Notes under the pieces: generated by a model
Databases searched by the model: none
Told to the model about the DNA's origin: nothing
What the model saw: only the letters and a program-made list of their open reading frames with translations
Made by a program: the position numbers and the translations under genes
Part shown: in pieces, positions 30,090 to 41,564 of the stretch
Numbering within the stretch: position 1 is the stretch's first letter
How the letters are laid out: every line of letters begins with the position of its first letter
Origin: Fusarium oxysporum f. sp. lycopersici 4287
Lineage: Eukaryota > Ascomycota > Sordariomycetes > Hypocreales > Nectriaceae
Length of the DNA: 64,000 nucleotides
NCBI RefSeq assembly: GCF_000149955.1
Contig: NC_030991.1
Coordinates: 3,890,629-3,954,628 of the forward strand
Reading direction: 5' to 3'

Positions 30090-33000
30090 CTAAGATACTA
30101 CTGAGTTGACCCCCTCTAACCTTTCATAGCAGTGCTGCAGCAAGTCTTTTGATAGCTGCCGCCTATAATCGTCCTCTGCCCATATCTCTATCTGAATTGC
30201 AACCACATGTTCTAGCAGCTTCACTGCCTCTTGGATCTGTCCGTTGGCTTGATATGCTCCTGCGAGCGCGTACTGTGATGCCAGTCGTGATGGGTGACTC
30301 TCCTCCGACGTTTTCTCTTGAATTGCAACCACGTGTTCTAGCAGCTTCACTGCCTCTTTAATCTGTCCGTTGGCTTGATATGCTCCTGCGAGCTCGCGCT
30401 GTGATGCCAGTCGGTCTGGGTGACTCTCCGCCAACGTTTTGTCACTAATCACCACGCGTTCTAGCAGCTTCGCTGCCTCTTTGATCTGTCCGTTGGCTCG
30501 ATATGCTATTGCGAGCACGTACTGTGATGCCAGTCGGTCTGGGTGACTCTCCGCCAATGTTTTCTCTTGAATTGCAACCACATGCTCTTGCAGCTTCACT
30601 GCCTCTTTAATCTGTCCGTTGGCTTGATATGCTATTGCGAGCCCGTGCTGTGATACCAGTCGTGATGGGTGACTCTCCGCCAACGTTTTCTCTCGAATCG
30701 CAACCACGTGTTCTAGCAGTCCTACTGCCTCTATCACCCGTCCGTCTACAAGCAAGCATCGGCCAGCCCAAAAACCTAGTTCACATAGCTCATCGCTCCA
30801 GTTATCCTCGGGACATCTGAGGAGTTTAATTGCATGAGGCAGATATTGCCGCCAAACGTCTCGGTTTTCCCACTCATCCGTCGGGAATACCTCTCTCAGC
30901 CGTGCTATCACTGCCTGGCTTTGCTCTTTCTCCAAGTCGTTCTCTGCAACCCAAGACCTTATTGCTAGGTGCACCAAATTATGCATATCGAATACCTCAC
31001 TGGATCCTCGTTTATCCAGAAATTTATAGCCACGTAACGTGCCGATGGCTCGAGTCAATTGTTGTTGTGATTCACCCTTGGGCAGCATCGACTGAGGCAC
31101 CGCCCTTGGTTCAACGTAAGCCAGAAACATCAAAATACGCGAGGCAAGTTCGTCAGCCCTACGGATTTGGTTGAACGAGATGAACCAGGTAGTCGCCACG
31201 GGATCCTGAGACTGCTCATATCTCGTGTCGGCGTGGAACTCGACGCTTAGTAGTTGTATCCTATCACGATCTGTGTTCTCGAAGAGTTGCACATACTCCG
31301 AGAGTGATATCTGGTTTTCGTTCAAGTATGCCGCTGCTTGCGTGATGGCCAGTGGAAGGTGTGTCAGAACCGCCAGGAGATGGTGCATGACTTCATCATC
31401 GGCTGAGGACATTTCTTGAATCAGTGCCTCTTTGAAGTACCTTCTCGCCTCATTTGGGCTCATTGCGGGCACTTCGAGAATATTTCGCCCTGCGACTGAT
31501 ACTCCCACCTTTCGGTACCGTGTCGTAAACAGGATTCGTCCTTCGCCGCTTTGGGGAAGCGATTGGTACATGCCCTTCTCCACGCCTATCGAACCCATGA
31601 CAGTTTGCATATCATCAGCGTTATCAACCACAAGAAGCCATTTGCCGGCACTTTTTGAGCTCAGGTACTGACGGACTGATTCAACCGCATTATTATTATC
31701 GGTAGTCGGAATATCACAGGCATCCATGATCTGCACACATGCCTGCTCGAAACTGGCATGGCTCAGCGCCGGCACCCAGAACACCGAGTAGTCCTGCTTC
31801 TTCTCCTTGGTCCAGTAGGCGAGCTGGAGAGCAATCTGCGTTTTGCCAATACCACCAAGACCAACAAGCGCAATTTTCCGATTATTGCTCTCGAACAATA
31901 GGCTTTGAAGGTTCATAAGAACGTCAGCCCGGCCTATGAAGAGGGGGTTTTCGAGAAACGGCACTAGAAAGACTGGTTGATCTCGAGGTTCGCGGATTGT
32001 GAACGCATCTTCAGATGCATGCAATCGAACTCGCTTATTCGGTGGCAAGTCACTTTCAGCTTCTTGAGCATAAGGCAATTAGTCTTTTATCCAAAAGTTG
32101 AACATTAACTTCGAAGTGCTGTATCACGTACCTGATGGTGGGGGCATCCAAAAGCTAAGAAAGGCTTTCGCACAAGCCGCCGCCGTAGCCGCAGCATATC
32201 GCTGCCAGACCTTACTCTTGTGGCTATCAGCATAGTCACATGCCCCTTTGATCACAATGCAAGGTAGAGTATCCCAAACACCCGCGCCTTCCATCTCGAA
32301 AGCAACTATATCTCTCGCCTCTACCTCGCGGTCGCGGTCTTCGCCAGACTTCATCACCGAATCGCCTGATGCCATCAGTCCGAAATGGATAGCAGGTGTA
32401 GGATTGGGCCCCTTGGGCTGAAGACGGCATCTTGGTACGAGCTTTCCGTTGCACCCGCCTTGTTCGCATGGCTTGTGGTCCTCGCTGTGGCGATAGGATG
32501 CTTCGAATAGTCTGTCGTACACAACGCCAGGATATTCGGCACAAAACTCTGGGTTTTGGCGGAGGATACTGAGGGATCTTGTCATCTCGCTTACCAATAG
32601 TTGACGGCCGCTGATCCCTTTGGCTCGTGCCAAAACCCCGCGTATCTCCTGGTTCGGCCTTCCCAGAGAGTCCAGCGGCCCTTCTTTGGGGACAAACTGG
32701 CCTGGCAGGCGCCGTCCGAAATCATATTGGATAATGCCCTCACTGATGACGACATCTCCCAGCACGATTTCTTCACCGTTGCGCTTGAAGGGGGCAACGC
32801 CACAGACGCCAACAACAAGAGCAATCTTGGCATTCGGAAAACTCGCTCTGCAGTTGGAGGTTGCCGCCGCCGCGTGCGCTTTACCTGTCCCTGGCATACG
32901 TACGAGCACGACATTGTGACAGCCGATCATACCTGTTAAGTAGGAATTGGTATCATGTGCTGCCTTCCCGAAAGGTGGACCATTACTATCCCAACAGTAG

Positions 33001-33110
33001 TCAAACAAGGCCTCGATAGCATCAGCCTCAAGGGGTAAAGCGCAAATAATAGCTACCTCGAAGCCGTGACGGTCCTTCGGTCGGGGTGGCCGGGACGTTG
33101 GAGCTGGCAT
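30090..33110 (-). CDS. NLR protein: PNP-like, NB-ARC, TPR
   Basis: Exon 1 (32132-33110) and exon 2 (30090-32062) are joined over a 69-nt GT..AG intron (phase 1) and give about 983 residues. Domain order: a purine nucleoside phosphorylase/UDP-like domain (residues about 15-325; VAIICALPLEADAIEALF, VGVCGVAPF, FEMEGAGV, IKGACDYADSHK); an NB-ARC ATPase (about 360-640) with P-loop GLGGIGKT near 394-401, Walker B WLLVVDNADD, sensor ILFTTRYRKVG and THLPLAI; and C-terminal tetratricopeptide repeats. Four 42-residue TPR units (one with 41) and a fifth partial are nearly identical. This is a known fungal NLR layout; such proteins act as cytosolic sensors where ligand binding by the repeats releases the N-terminal effector. 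The gene is intact. Ligand and downstream reaction are not determinable here. Confidence 0.92.
30135..30765 (-). repeat. Near-identical TPR-coding tandem repeats
   Basis: Four consecutive units of 126 nt (one shortened by one codon, with VVISDKT in place of VVAIQEKT) plus a partial fifth encode ANGQIKEAVKLLEHVVAIQ-type TPRs. DNA identity between units is high at synonymous and non-synonymous sites, the pattern of recent unequal exchange or gene conversion. Confidence 0.9.
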
Positions 33111-33837
33111 GACAAGAGTGCAGCTCAGTCAACCGACGAAATCAGACAAACCGTAATACTATCCTCTAGGGAGCGACTGCCTCTAACAAAGTCGTCCGAA
33201 AATATTGTACGTCGTAACAAGCGCGAAAACGGTAGAGATATTTGCGATCGAGAATATAATTGTATAGCCGAGGAAATAAACCACAATAAAGAGAAGAAAT
33301 CGAAAACTGAGAATGAAATGAACTTCTGCGATATAGCTTATCGGTAGTCTTGTAGATTAGCGATGGATGATGAATTGGGAGAGAAAAGAAATCCCAAGCA
33401 CCTGACAATTGGCAGGAAAAGGGTCAAAGCGCAACCCCGCAAGGCATGTTTCCCTTGCTCGTGACTAGGATTATCCTTATCGAGAGCGGGTCCATCATCA
33501 ATCATATGGCTTAAGACTCCCAGTAAAAGCTGCGGCTTACTTTCAAGGCTGATTCACTAGAATATCTAAAAATAATGCAGGCGGTCCTAGGGTAAGTAAG
33601 GGTTTGGACAATGCATCGTCGGTGTTTGCTCTGAGTCTTTGCGCATTTGCGATAAGACTTGATAGCGAGGATCAGCATTAAATTTTCTAAACTTTTTATC
33701 CATATGCCGTACAATACAATACGTTGTTAGATGGAAGTTGTTAATGAATTCTCATATAGTACATCCTTGCGAAATGCCATACTAGACAACATCTAGCACA
33801 AGATTATGAGCCATTTTAGCTTCTCATCGAACAGATA
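33111..33837. other. Intergenic, NLR promoter side
   Basis: Upstream of the NLR start. A TACAATACAATAC stretch near 33709 resembles a minus-strand LINE tail but no LINE body is attached. No gene is seen. Confidence 0.4.
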
Positions 33838-34286
33838 ACGTGTTTGATAAGCGAATGCTCCAGACAAGCGAGGGCACCAATCTTATTTCCACCTTAAATC
33901 CGGGTTTTAAAAAATTCTTTAAAAGTTCAAATTAAGCCTAAAATGGCTATAATTTTAATAACTTATATATAAGTCTTAAAATAAGTTATGTTATTTTTTT
34001 TATTTTTTTTATAGATTTTTAAGAAAATTCTATATAGCTATAAGCTTTACACTACGTTTACACTATAAAATACACTGTATTATAAGGCTTTCTATATAAA
34101 ATAAAATAATTAAAAATCTTTAAAAAATACTATTCAATAAAATAAACTATACTATTATAAGAAATAAATTTATTAGATTTTTAGCTATCTTACTTATAAT
34201 AAAAAGATGTTACAGGGTAGGATTTTTAATACTATACAGTGCAGTGGTGCACTCGCTTGTCTGGAGCATTCGTTTATCAAACACGT
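33838..34286 (+). mobile_element. AT-rich pogo-type MITE, 449 bp
   Basis: Termini of about 40 bp (ACGTGTTTGATAAGCGAATG ...) are inverted and near-identical, flanked by TA on both sides (33836-33837 and 34287-34288). The interior is extremely AT-rich and non-coding, and its left part matches the MITE at 18280-18545. The AT-richness is compatible with repeat-induced point mutation, though this cannot be proven from one copy. The likely source of transposase is a pogo-like element such as the one at 61939. Confidence 0.85.
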
Positions 34287-34288
34287 TA

Positions 34289-34685
34289 GTCACTAGCACA
34301 CAGCCCTCTCCTAGCGTCATTTGACGATGATCATAGAGTACGAGATGGAGTTACAGCTAAAACGTAGCACGTGAAGACGATAAAGTTACATTCCCCAGAT
34401 CTTCTCGAGACGATGTGATGCAATCTGATTTAGGTGGAGAAAGACGATGCGTTTCATCAAAGGGCCCACAAACAATGTTACTGGACTCAAAGCAGTGGAG
34501 CACTGCCACGCCGCAAAGGGATTTCTGTGGGGCCGCCCAGCAAGGGCGGTTCTGTTGACTGCCCCTCCTGAAAGGAAAAGGCCTCTTCTTCGCACCCAAC
34601 GGGAGGATTTTCCTTTCCTATTCTCCTTCTTCGGTTTTTTTTGCGGTGAGTAGGCTGTTGCAATAGGGTTGGGCAGTACTGCACG
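34289..34685. other. Intergenic
   Basis: No gene recognised; overlapping frames on both strands lack family character. Confidence 0.4.
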
Positions 34686-34907
34686 ATGAACGACGACGAT
34701 AGTGATCTTTTCAGCTGGGCGACAGATGATGAAGGCGTCAATTTCGATCTGACGTCACAGTCAGCAGTGATCCGCGATGCAACCCCGCTTGGCCAGATCC
34801 GGAACGGTCGCTCCAGCTTACCATTGTTACAACTCTCCGAATGGGACGAGACGCTCGCCTACGATGAACAACCTCGACGTGTGTGCACTACTTGATCGAA
34901 TGGAAGG
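34686..34907 (+). pseudogene. First-exon fragment of a fungal multigene family
   Basis: The frame from the ATG at 34686 is acidic and reads SEWDETLAYDEQPRRV, then shifts by one base near 34882; in the next frame HYLIEWK leads directly to a GTGAGT donor-like site at 34908. From memory this N-terminal pattern (W-D-x-x-L-A-Y-D-E followed by HY-x-IEWK) belongs to an expanded hypothetical family in filamentous fungi. No further exon follows, so it is a truncated, frameshifted relic. Confidence 0.4.
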
Positions 34908-36499
34908 TGAGTTTGTATGACCGGTAGGATGATAGGTTGTAGAGATAGTAGTCGGGGAGGTCGGCATTGAGTCCAACGTGCTAATCAACTAGCGAGACGT
35001 GGGACATGGGGAAAAGGCATGGCGCCATCAGAAGAGGCCGTGTCACAAGAGATTCTGGACCCTAATTCTAGACATCCTCAGCCACAGCTCGTCTTTCAGA
35101 AAAATGCATCGTAAAAAAAAAAATACAGAACGAACAGAGCCAGGCTTAAGCTGTTTTAGTATTATTCTTGTATAATTGAACAGGTGGACTGGGCATCTTA
35201 AATCATTTTATTGAGGCTGTGGGGCACTGAGGTCAGATTCTGGACTCTCTCCAAACAGTACTGTAGTGTCCATTTCTGGGCATTGTGAGGGAGGTCAGCA
35301 TTTGGAGGTAATAAAGGTTAATGACAATCTGCTGTGAAGCCGCATTACGCTTTTAAACATGCACGTAAGCTGTCAGCAAGCAAGACGCCCCCGTCAAAAA
35401 CGTCCGTGCGGTATAAATCCAAGAGAGTCAAAAATGGACAACCAATTTCGATCTTTACTGTACAGCACGCGGGGAAAACCTCCTCGGTTCATCCGAGGCG
35501 CGTTTTTGAAAGGAAACGCGAGGCAACAAGGAAAACCTACTTGAAATCCCTTCAGGAGGTGCCTAGGGACTGTACGGATTGCTCTCTCACAGCGCACACG
35601 TTGTGATGAAAGCGTTGTTGTGGTGCGGCAGTATTTGTGTTGTTGTCGTCTGGATCGCGCGCGTTGACGACGCGTCACCGACTCTACCACCAAACACCAC
35701 AACACGCACGAGGGAGCAGGCGCGCCCGTGCGGTCATCAAACCGATCGAGGGAACTGGTTATGAAAACCACCCGACTTCCTGCCGTTTTGGCAGCTACAG
35801 AAGACAGGGCACCCTCGGACCCAGACCGGCTCTGAGACGGTGGCATTGGAACGTGATGCCAAAGGGCCGCAGTGCACACCGCGAGGGCGCGGATCCCCTT
35901 CCCTAAGTGTTCGTCCTGTGTGTAATGGAAGTTGTTAACAGATTGTTGAAGGAGTCGTTAAGACCGAAGTGGTTACGGAACACCCAACGATCGGGCCGCA
36001 AGGCTACAGCGCACCGCACGCATGACACATACGGGGAGGCTGGGTTGGTTAGTGGACAAGGTCAACTCTTCCAGCACGCCGGCTGGGTGGTGGTAGACAG
36101 AGCCTTGGCTGCGAGACATGGTCGGCAGGCCGAAGGAGACTTCTGCTTGTAACGGGAAGTCGGGCCCGGGGTCGCGCCCGGACAACCCGGTGGGCCGTGG
36201 CAGTGTATGGGGACCGGAGGAAGGATCGAGTCCGGCTCGCAACCGGGCCAGTGCCAGGGGCACTGCTGGTCGTCTGTCGATGTCTTCAAGGAGTCTGTAC
36301 ACTGGCCGGAGAGGACGGACGCGCATGTCGGTCGGCCAAGAGGACGGGATCTAGGCTCAGCTCGCACCTGAGGCGCTGCGGCGCGATGTCGTCCCTAGAA
36401 GTGCTGTCTGCGGCGGGCTTAAGGTGCAAACTGCGATCGCACGACCAGGGCGCACGCGTGACGACTACGAAGCGCCGTAAGTCGACCCTGGTATCGTTG
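34908..36499. other. GC-rich stretch of uncertain nature
   Basis: Many overlapping short frames on both strands. The part from about 36100 may be the degraded 5' UTR and ORF1 N-terminus of LINE B, but no continuous frame supports this. A poly-A run occurs near 35115. Confidence 0.3.
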
Positions 36500-36507
36500 T
36501 CCAGGTC

Positions 36508-37219
36508 TTGCCAGCCTGGCTTGGAGAGAACTCGAGGATTACCTCGACACAGCCTCCATGCTTTCGTAGCCAAGTCCGCTCCGAACGGGATAATCCCACG
36601 TGGCGATGCCGAGCGGTGACTAGGGACCCAAAGAATCCCCACCGCATCAGGATCACCTGCAGGGACGAGAGCGAGCATGAGATTGTGAAACGCGCAGCGG
36701 AAACAAAACTGGCCCCAGGAGCCCGGATCCTACGAGACGACCTGTACCCTATCAGAGTGGATAATGTCAGCCGTATTGCGGTGCTAAACGAGAGGAACGA
36801 AGTTCGAACTGAGATCACCGAGATGCTCGGCCGAGAAAATGACACCGAGGTTGCAAAGATAGCATGGCTCAGCAAGAGAGATATCCCCAAGGCATATGGC
36901 TCGATGGTCGTATATCTCAAAAAACGGTCAGAAGCTAGGCGGTTCATCAACGAAGGATTCTTTGTGGCTGGAGGAGAATCCGGTACTACAAAGGCGTTTG
37001 AACGTCGTGAGCGGCCCAAGCAATGTTACAACTGCCAAGAGATCACGAGCCATAAGGCCTACCAATGCGACAGACCACAAGTCTGTGGCAGATGCGGGCA
37101 AGAAAGGCCATCACCACAGTGCATGCACAGGAATGATTCCGAAATGTATCCCATGCGGCGGCCCCCATGAGTCATACAGCAGAAGCTGCCGGAAGCTCTA
37201 TCCATTACAACATGAATAG
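36508..37219 (+). pseudogene. LINE B ORF1, frameshifted
   Basis: The first part (to about 37100) matches LINE A ORF1 from the RRM-like region on ([40 protein letters not shown]) and into the first zinc knuckle (CYNCQEITSHKAYQC). At about 37098-37105 one extra base shifts the frame; the second and third knuckles ([21 protein letters not shown]) continue in the next frame to the stop at 37219. The N-terminal half equivalent to LINE A ORF1 is not recognisable upstream. The stop overlaps the ORF2 start in ATGAATAG. Confidence 0.75.
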
Positions 37220-40200
37220 CATATTCCGACTGTTTCAACTGAATGTCAGAAAGCAAGGACCGGTACATGATAGTTTAATGAACGACAAGGACATTCAGGA
37301 TGCAACCGTATTAGCCATCCAAGAACCCCAAGCACGGAGGATTCAGGGTAGGCTATTAACAATACCGATGGGGCACCACAAATGGGTCAAGATGGTGCCT
37401 ACGACAGAGAGGGAAGGTAGATGGGTGATTCGGAGTATGCTTTGGGTGAACAAGGAGGTGGAAGCCGAGCAGGTGCCGATAGACTCCCCAGACGTGACGG
37501 CATCGGTTGTTCGGCTGCCAGATCGTCTGGTCTTCACGGCGTCTGTCTACGTGCCGGGGGGAGACGCCCAAGCTCTACAAGACATATGCGCTAAGCTTCG
37601 TAAAGCTATTAAAGAGGTGAGACAGAGATCGGGGAGAGCGGTAGATCTGGTCATTGCTGGCGACTTTAACCGCCACGACCAGATGTGGGGCGGAGACGAT
37701 ATATCAGTGGAGAGACAGGGCGAGGCGGATCCGATCATTGACTTGATGAACGATTTCATGCTTAGGAGCCTCCTTCGCCGGGGCACAAAGACATGGCAAA
37801 GCGGAGACTACGAAACAACCATTGATTTGGTTCTGGCCTCCGAAGAGCTCGCAGACGCAAACATCAAATGCGCGATACATGGTACGGAGCACGGGTCGGA
37901 CCATCGCACGATAGAGACGGTGTTCGACATTTCAGTCCCGGCACCGAAACAGGAAGAAAGACTTCTGTTCAAGAATGCACCCTGGAAGGAGATCAATAGT
38001 AGGATTGTGGAGACGCTGAGAGTTAGGCCAGTGGGAAGCACGGTGCAGCAGAAAACGGACAGGTTGATGTCGGCTGTGCTAGAAGCAGTCCGAGCACTGA
38101 CACCCAGAGCCAAACCGTCGCCATACGCAAAGCGGTGGTGGACCCATGACCTCACACAGCTGCGGCATATATACACATACTGGAGAAATCGAGCCCGAGC
38201 CGCAAGGCGTGCGGGGCAGAATGCTAAAGGTCTGGGAAATACGGCAAAGGCTGCGGCGAAGCAGTATCACGATGCCATCCGACAACGCAAGAACAATCAT
38301 TGGAAGGAGTTTCTGGCGGATAACGATAATATCTGGAAAGCAGCCAAGTACATGAAGTCTGGGGATGACGCAGCTTTTGGGAAAGTACCGCAGCTCGTCA
38401 AAGCAGACGGAACAGCAACAACGAGCCATAAAGAGCAAGCCGAAGAACTGCTAGCCAAGTTCTTCCCGCCATTGCCAGACACTATCGAAGACGAAGGACC
38501 GCGACAACAGAGAGCCCCAGTAACGATGCCCGACCTGACTTTGGAAGAAGTGGAACGTCAACTGTGGGCGACAAAATCATGGAAGGCACCAGGAGAAGAT
38601 GGACTACCAGCGATCGTCTGGAAGCAAGTCTGGCCGTCAGTGAAACACGACGTCCTCGCCATCTTTCAGGCATCACTGGAGGAAGGCGTGATACCAGACC
38701 AGTGGAGACATGCTCGAATCATCCCACTCAAGAAGCCAGGTAAAGATGATTACACGATTGCGAAAGCGTGGAGACCGATCTCGCTTCTCGCTACGCTGGG
38801 TAAGGTGTTAGAGTCGGTAGTTGCTGAGAGGATCTCCCACGCGGTAGAGACTTACGGACTTCTTCCGACCAACCATTTCGGTGCACGGAAGCAACGATCA
38901 ACGGAGCAAGCCCTCGTACTTCTACAAGAGCGCATCTTCTCGGCTTGGCGTTCACGCCATGTCGTGAGCCTCGTCAGTTTCGACGTGAAAGGCGCATACA
39001 ATGGTGTGTGCAAAGAGAGGTTGCTGCAGCGGATGAAGGCGAGAGGGATCCCCGAGGGTCTCTTGCGCTGGATCGATGCCTTTTGTTCAGAGCGAACTGC
39101 AACCATTGTAATTAATGGCCAAAGTTCCGAAAGCCGACCTCTACCACAAGCAGGACTTCCGCAGGGATCGCCCCTATCGCCGATACTGTTTCTATTCTTC
39201 AATGCAGATCTAGTGCAAACTCAGATCGATAAGAATGGTGGGGCTATTGCATTTGTCGATGACTACACTGCGTGGGTATCGGGACCGACAGCCCAGAGCA
39301 ACCAGAGAGGAATACAAGCAATAATTGATAAAGNNNNNNNNNNNNNNNNNNNNNNNNNNNNNNNNNNNNNNNNNNNNNNNNNNNNNNNNNNNNNNNNNNN
39401 NNNNNNNNNNNNNNNNNNNNNNNNNNNNNNNNNNNNNNNNNNNNNNNNNNNNNNNNNNNNNNNNNNNNNNNNNNNNNNNNNNNNNNNNNNNNNNNNNNNN
39501 NNNNNNNNNNNNNNNNNNNNNNNNNNNNNNNNNNNNNNNNNNNNNNNNNNNNNNNNNNNNNNNNNNNNNNNNNNNNNNNNNNNNNNNNNNNNNNNNNNNN
39601 NNNNNNNNNNNNNNNNNNNNNNNNNNNNNNNNNNNNNNNNNNNNNNNNNNNNNNNNNNNNNNNNNNNNNNNNNNNNNNNNNNNNNNNNNNNNNNNNNNNN
39701 NNNNNNNNNNNNNNNNNNNNNNNNNNNNNNNNNNNNNNNNNNNNNNNNNNNNNNNNNNNNNNNNNNNNNNNNNNNNNNNNNNNNNTCGAGTACAAAGAAT
39801 AGGAGCACAGACGATTATAGGGTCCTTCACAAGCGTGGCGACAGGAGTAGCTGAGGCTGAAGCCCACATAGCGACCATCCACGAACGATTCTGGAGACGA
39901 GCAAGCAAGCTGTGGGTAGACATACACACGCTGCCGCGGACCAACCCGGTCCGGAACCTCCTACGAGGAATCAAAGCCTTCAGGCGCTTCATATCTCCAC
40001 TCAGGCGCATCGCGGATGTATGCAGAGAGATACCGAAGGATACCATGGAAGTCATTCAGCCATTCACCCTCGCTCCGTGGGAGGCACGCCTACAAGTCAT
40101 ACTGAACAGTCAAGGAGAGGAAGAAGAAAACAAGACCAAAGAGCTAACCAAAGCAGGATGGGCGGTCAGGATAGCGACAAGCAGCTCCGCGCGGAATGAT

Positions 40201-41079
40201 CTAGTCGGCATGGGAGTAGCTATCAGAATCCCCATATCCGTGGCAAGAGCCGGCAAGATCAACGAAGCCTTTTCGGTCACCCTGGGTACGAGGGAAGAAC
40301 ACAACCCGTACACAGCCGAACTGGCAGCGATCGCTCATGGTCTCAACTACCTGCCGGAGATGAAGTATCGAGTCATTGTGATCGCGACAAATAACAAATC
40401 GGCTGCACAAGCTATAGGTAACCCACGCCAGCAGTCAGGCCAAGGGCACATCCGAGAGATATATGATGCTATAGAGAAGCTCCGAGGAAACGGCAACAGA
40501 GTCAATATCATCTGGCTACCACGCGACAGCGAGCTCAAAATCCAGAAGACAGCCAAGATGTCAGCTCGTTACGCAACGGAGCCGTACATGACACCGCGGA
40601 GAGGAATGATCAAAGCAAAGACTACAATTCTCAATCGAGCGAGGGCAGATCTACGAACGGAAAGGAAGCTACCAGATGGAGTTGGCAGGCATTCTAGGAA
40701 GGTCGACTCAGCTCTGCCCGGTAAACATACCCGCCTGCTATACGACCAGTTATCATGGAAGGAAGCCAGCGTGCTGGCGCAGCTTAGAACCGGAATGGCG
40801 CGACTGAACGGCTATCTATATCAGATCTGGGCAGCACCGACGGATGAGTGCCCATGTAGGCGGACAAAGGAAACGGTAGAGCATTTCCTCTTTCGATGCG
40901 TGAAATGGACGACACAACGCAAAGAGATGTTTCAGAGTATAAATGAGAAACGCGGCAACCTCTCCTTTCATCTGGGAGGTAAGGCAGCATCAGACGGTCA
41001 GGAATGGAAGCCAGACATGGACGCGGTGCGGGCCACGATCAGGTTCGCGATCGCTACAGGTCGCTTGGAACGGAGATGA
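37212..41079 (+). CDS. LINE B ORF2 (endonuclease, reverse transcriptase), gapped
   Basis: Starts at the ATG overlapping the ORF1 stop. Order: AP-type endonuclease ([26 protein letters not shown]); reverse transcriptase from about 38520 ([71 protein letters not shown], and the catalytic AFVDD box at about 39247-39261); the N gap; then an RNase H-like region ([25 protein letters not shown]) whose usual acidic residues look partly replaced; and a C-terminal [17 protein letters not shown] motif. The frame before and after the gap differs, so either the gap size is an estimate or a frameshift is hidden. Unless repaired by resequencing, this copy cannot be judged intact. Confidence 0.85.
39334..39785. 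other. Assembly gap, 452 N
   Basis: A run of 452 N inside LINE B ORF2. Reading frames on the two sides differ by a non-multiple of three. Confidence 1.
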
Positions 41080-41401
41080 CGGGAACACTACTAACCTAGT
41101 AACATTTTATCAACACTAACCGATAACCTATGACGCCCTCAAATAATCAACAGCAGGCATTGCTTCAGCCGCCGAAGATAGGAAACTGAACACTTGGAGG
41201 GATTGGGCTTCAAGTCGACCTGCTACTACTAACAATCACGAGGACTAAGAAGAAAAGCAATGACTAGACTGGAAGGAACAAGGTGAGAATTGTATGGGCT
41301 TGGCGAGAGCAAGGCAATAACTAGCGAAGTGTATGTACCTTTAGCTTCAGAGCCCATTGGGCGTTGGCCTACCGGGCGTAATAGACTTGTATTGTATTGT
41401 A

Positions 41402-41410
41402 CAGCACGCG
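41402..41410 (+). repeat. Target duplication of LINE F (left)
   Basis: CAGCACGCG here and at 41556-41564 flank the short LINE 3' fragment F. Confidence 0.65.
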
Positions 41411-41555
41411 GGAATATGCGGACACAAATTGAGCAATGTGTGGCACAGCATGGGCTTGGGGAAACGAGGACGAAAAGCAGGCGTTGTATGTAAGCATTAG
41501 TGACCAGTGCCCTTTCGGTCAGAACAGGCCGCCGGGCGTAATAAATTGTATTGTA
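41411..41555 (+). mobile_element. LINE copy F, 3' UTR only
   Basis: About 145 bp of LINE 3' UTR ending GGGCGTAATAAATTGTATTGTA; it is the reverse complement of part of LINE E (5808-5950). A 9-bp target duplication CAGCACGCG flanks it. The downstream copy continues as OrsD-like sequence, so F inserted into that gene, and LINE B ends directly at the upstream copy, giving a nested arrangement. Confidence 0.75.
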
Positions 41556-41564
41556 CAGCACGCG
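41556..41564 (+). repeat. Target duplication of LINE F (right)
   Basis: CAGCACGCG; the uninterrupted homologue near 49386 reads CAGAACGCGAAATA, showing the pre-insertion state. Confidence 0.65.

Larger units (their letters stand above)
36500..41401 (+). mobile_element. LINE copy B (Tad/I clade), nearly full length
   Basis: ORF1 (frameshifted), ORF2 through endonuclease, reverse transcriptase and C-terminal domains, a 3' UTR and a GGGCGTAATAGA motif with a (TTGTA)n tail ending at about 41401. The 5' limit is uncertain. A run of N at 39334-39785 removes part of the reverse transcriptase. The tail abuts the target duplication of LINE F. Confidence 0.85.

Noticed and set aside
35394..36678. Several GC-rich frames on both strands before LINE B
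   Set aside because: High GC gives long accidental frames; none has recognisable motifs and all overlap each other.
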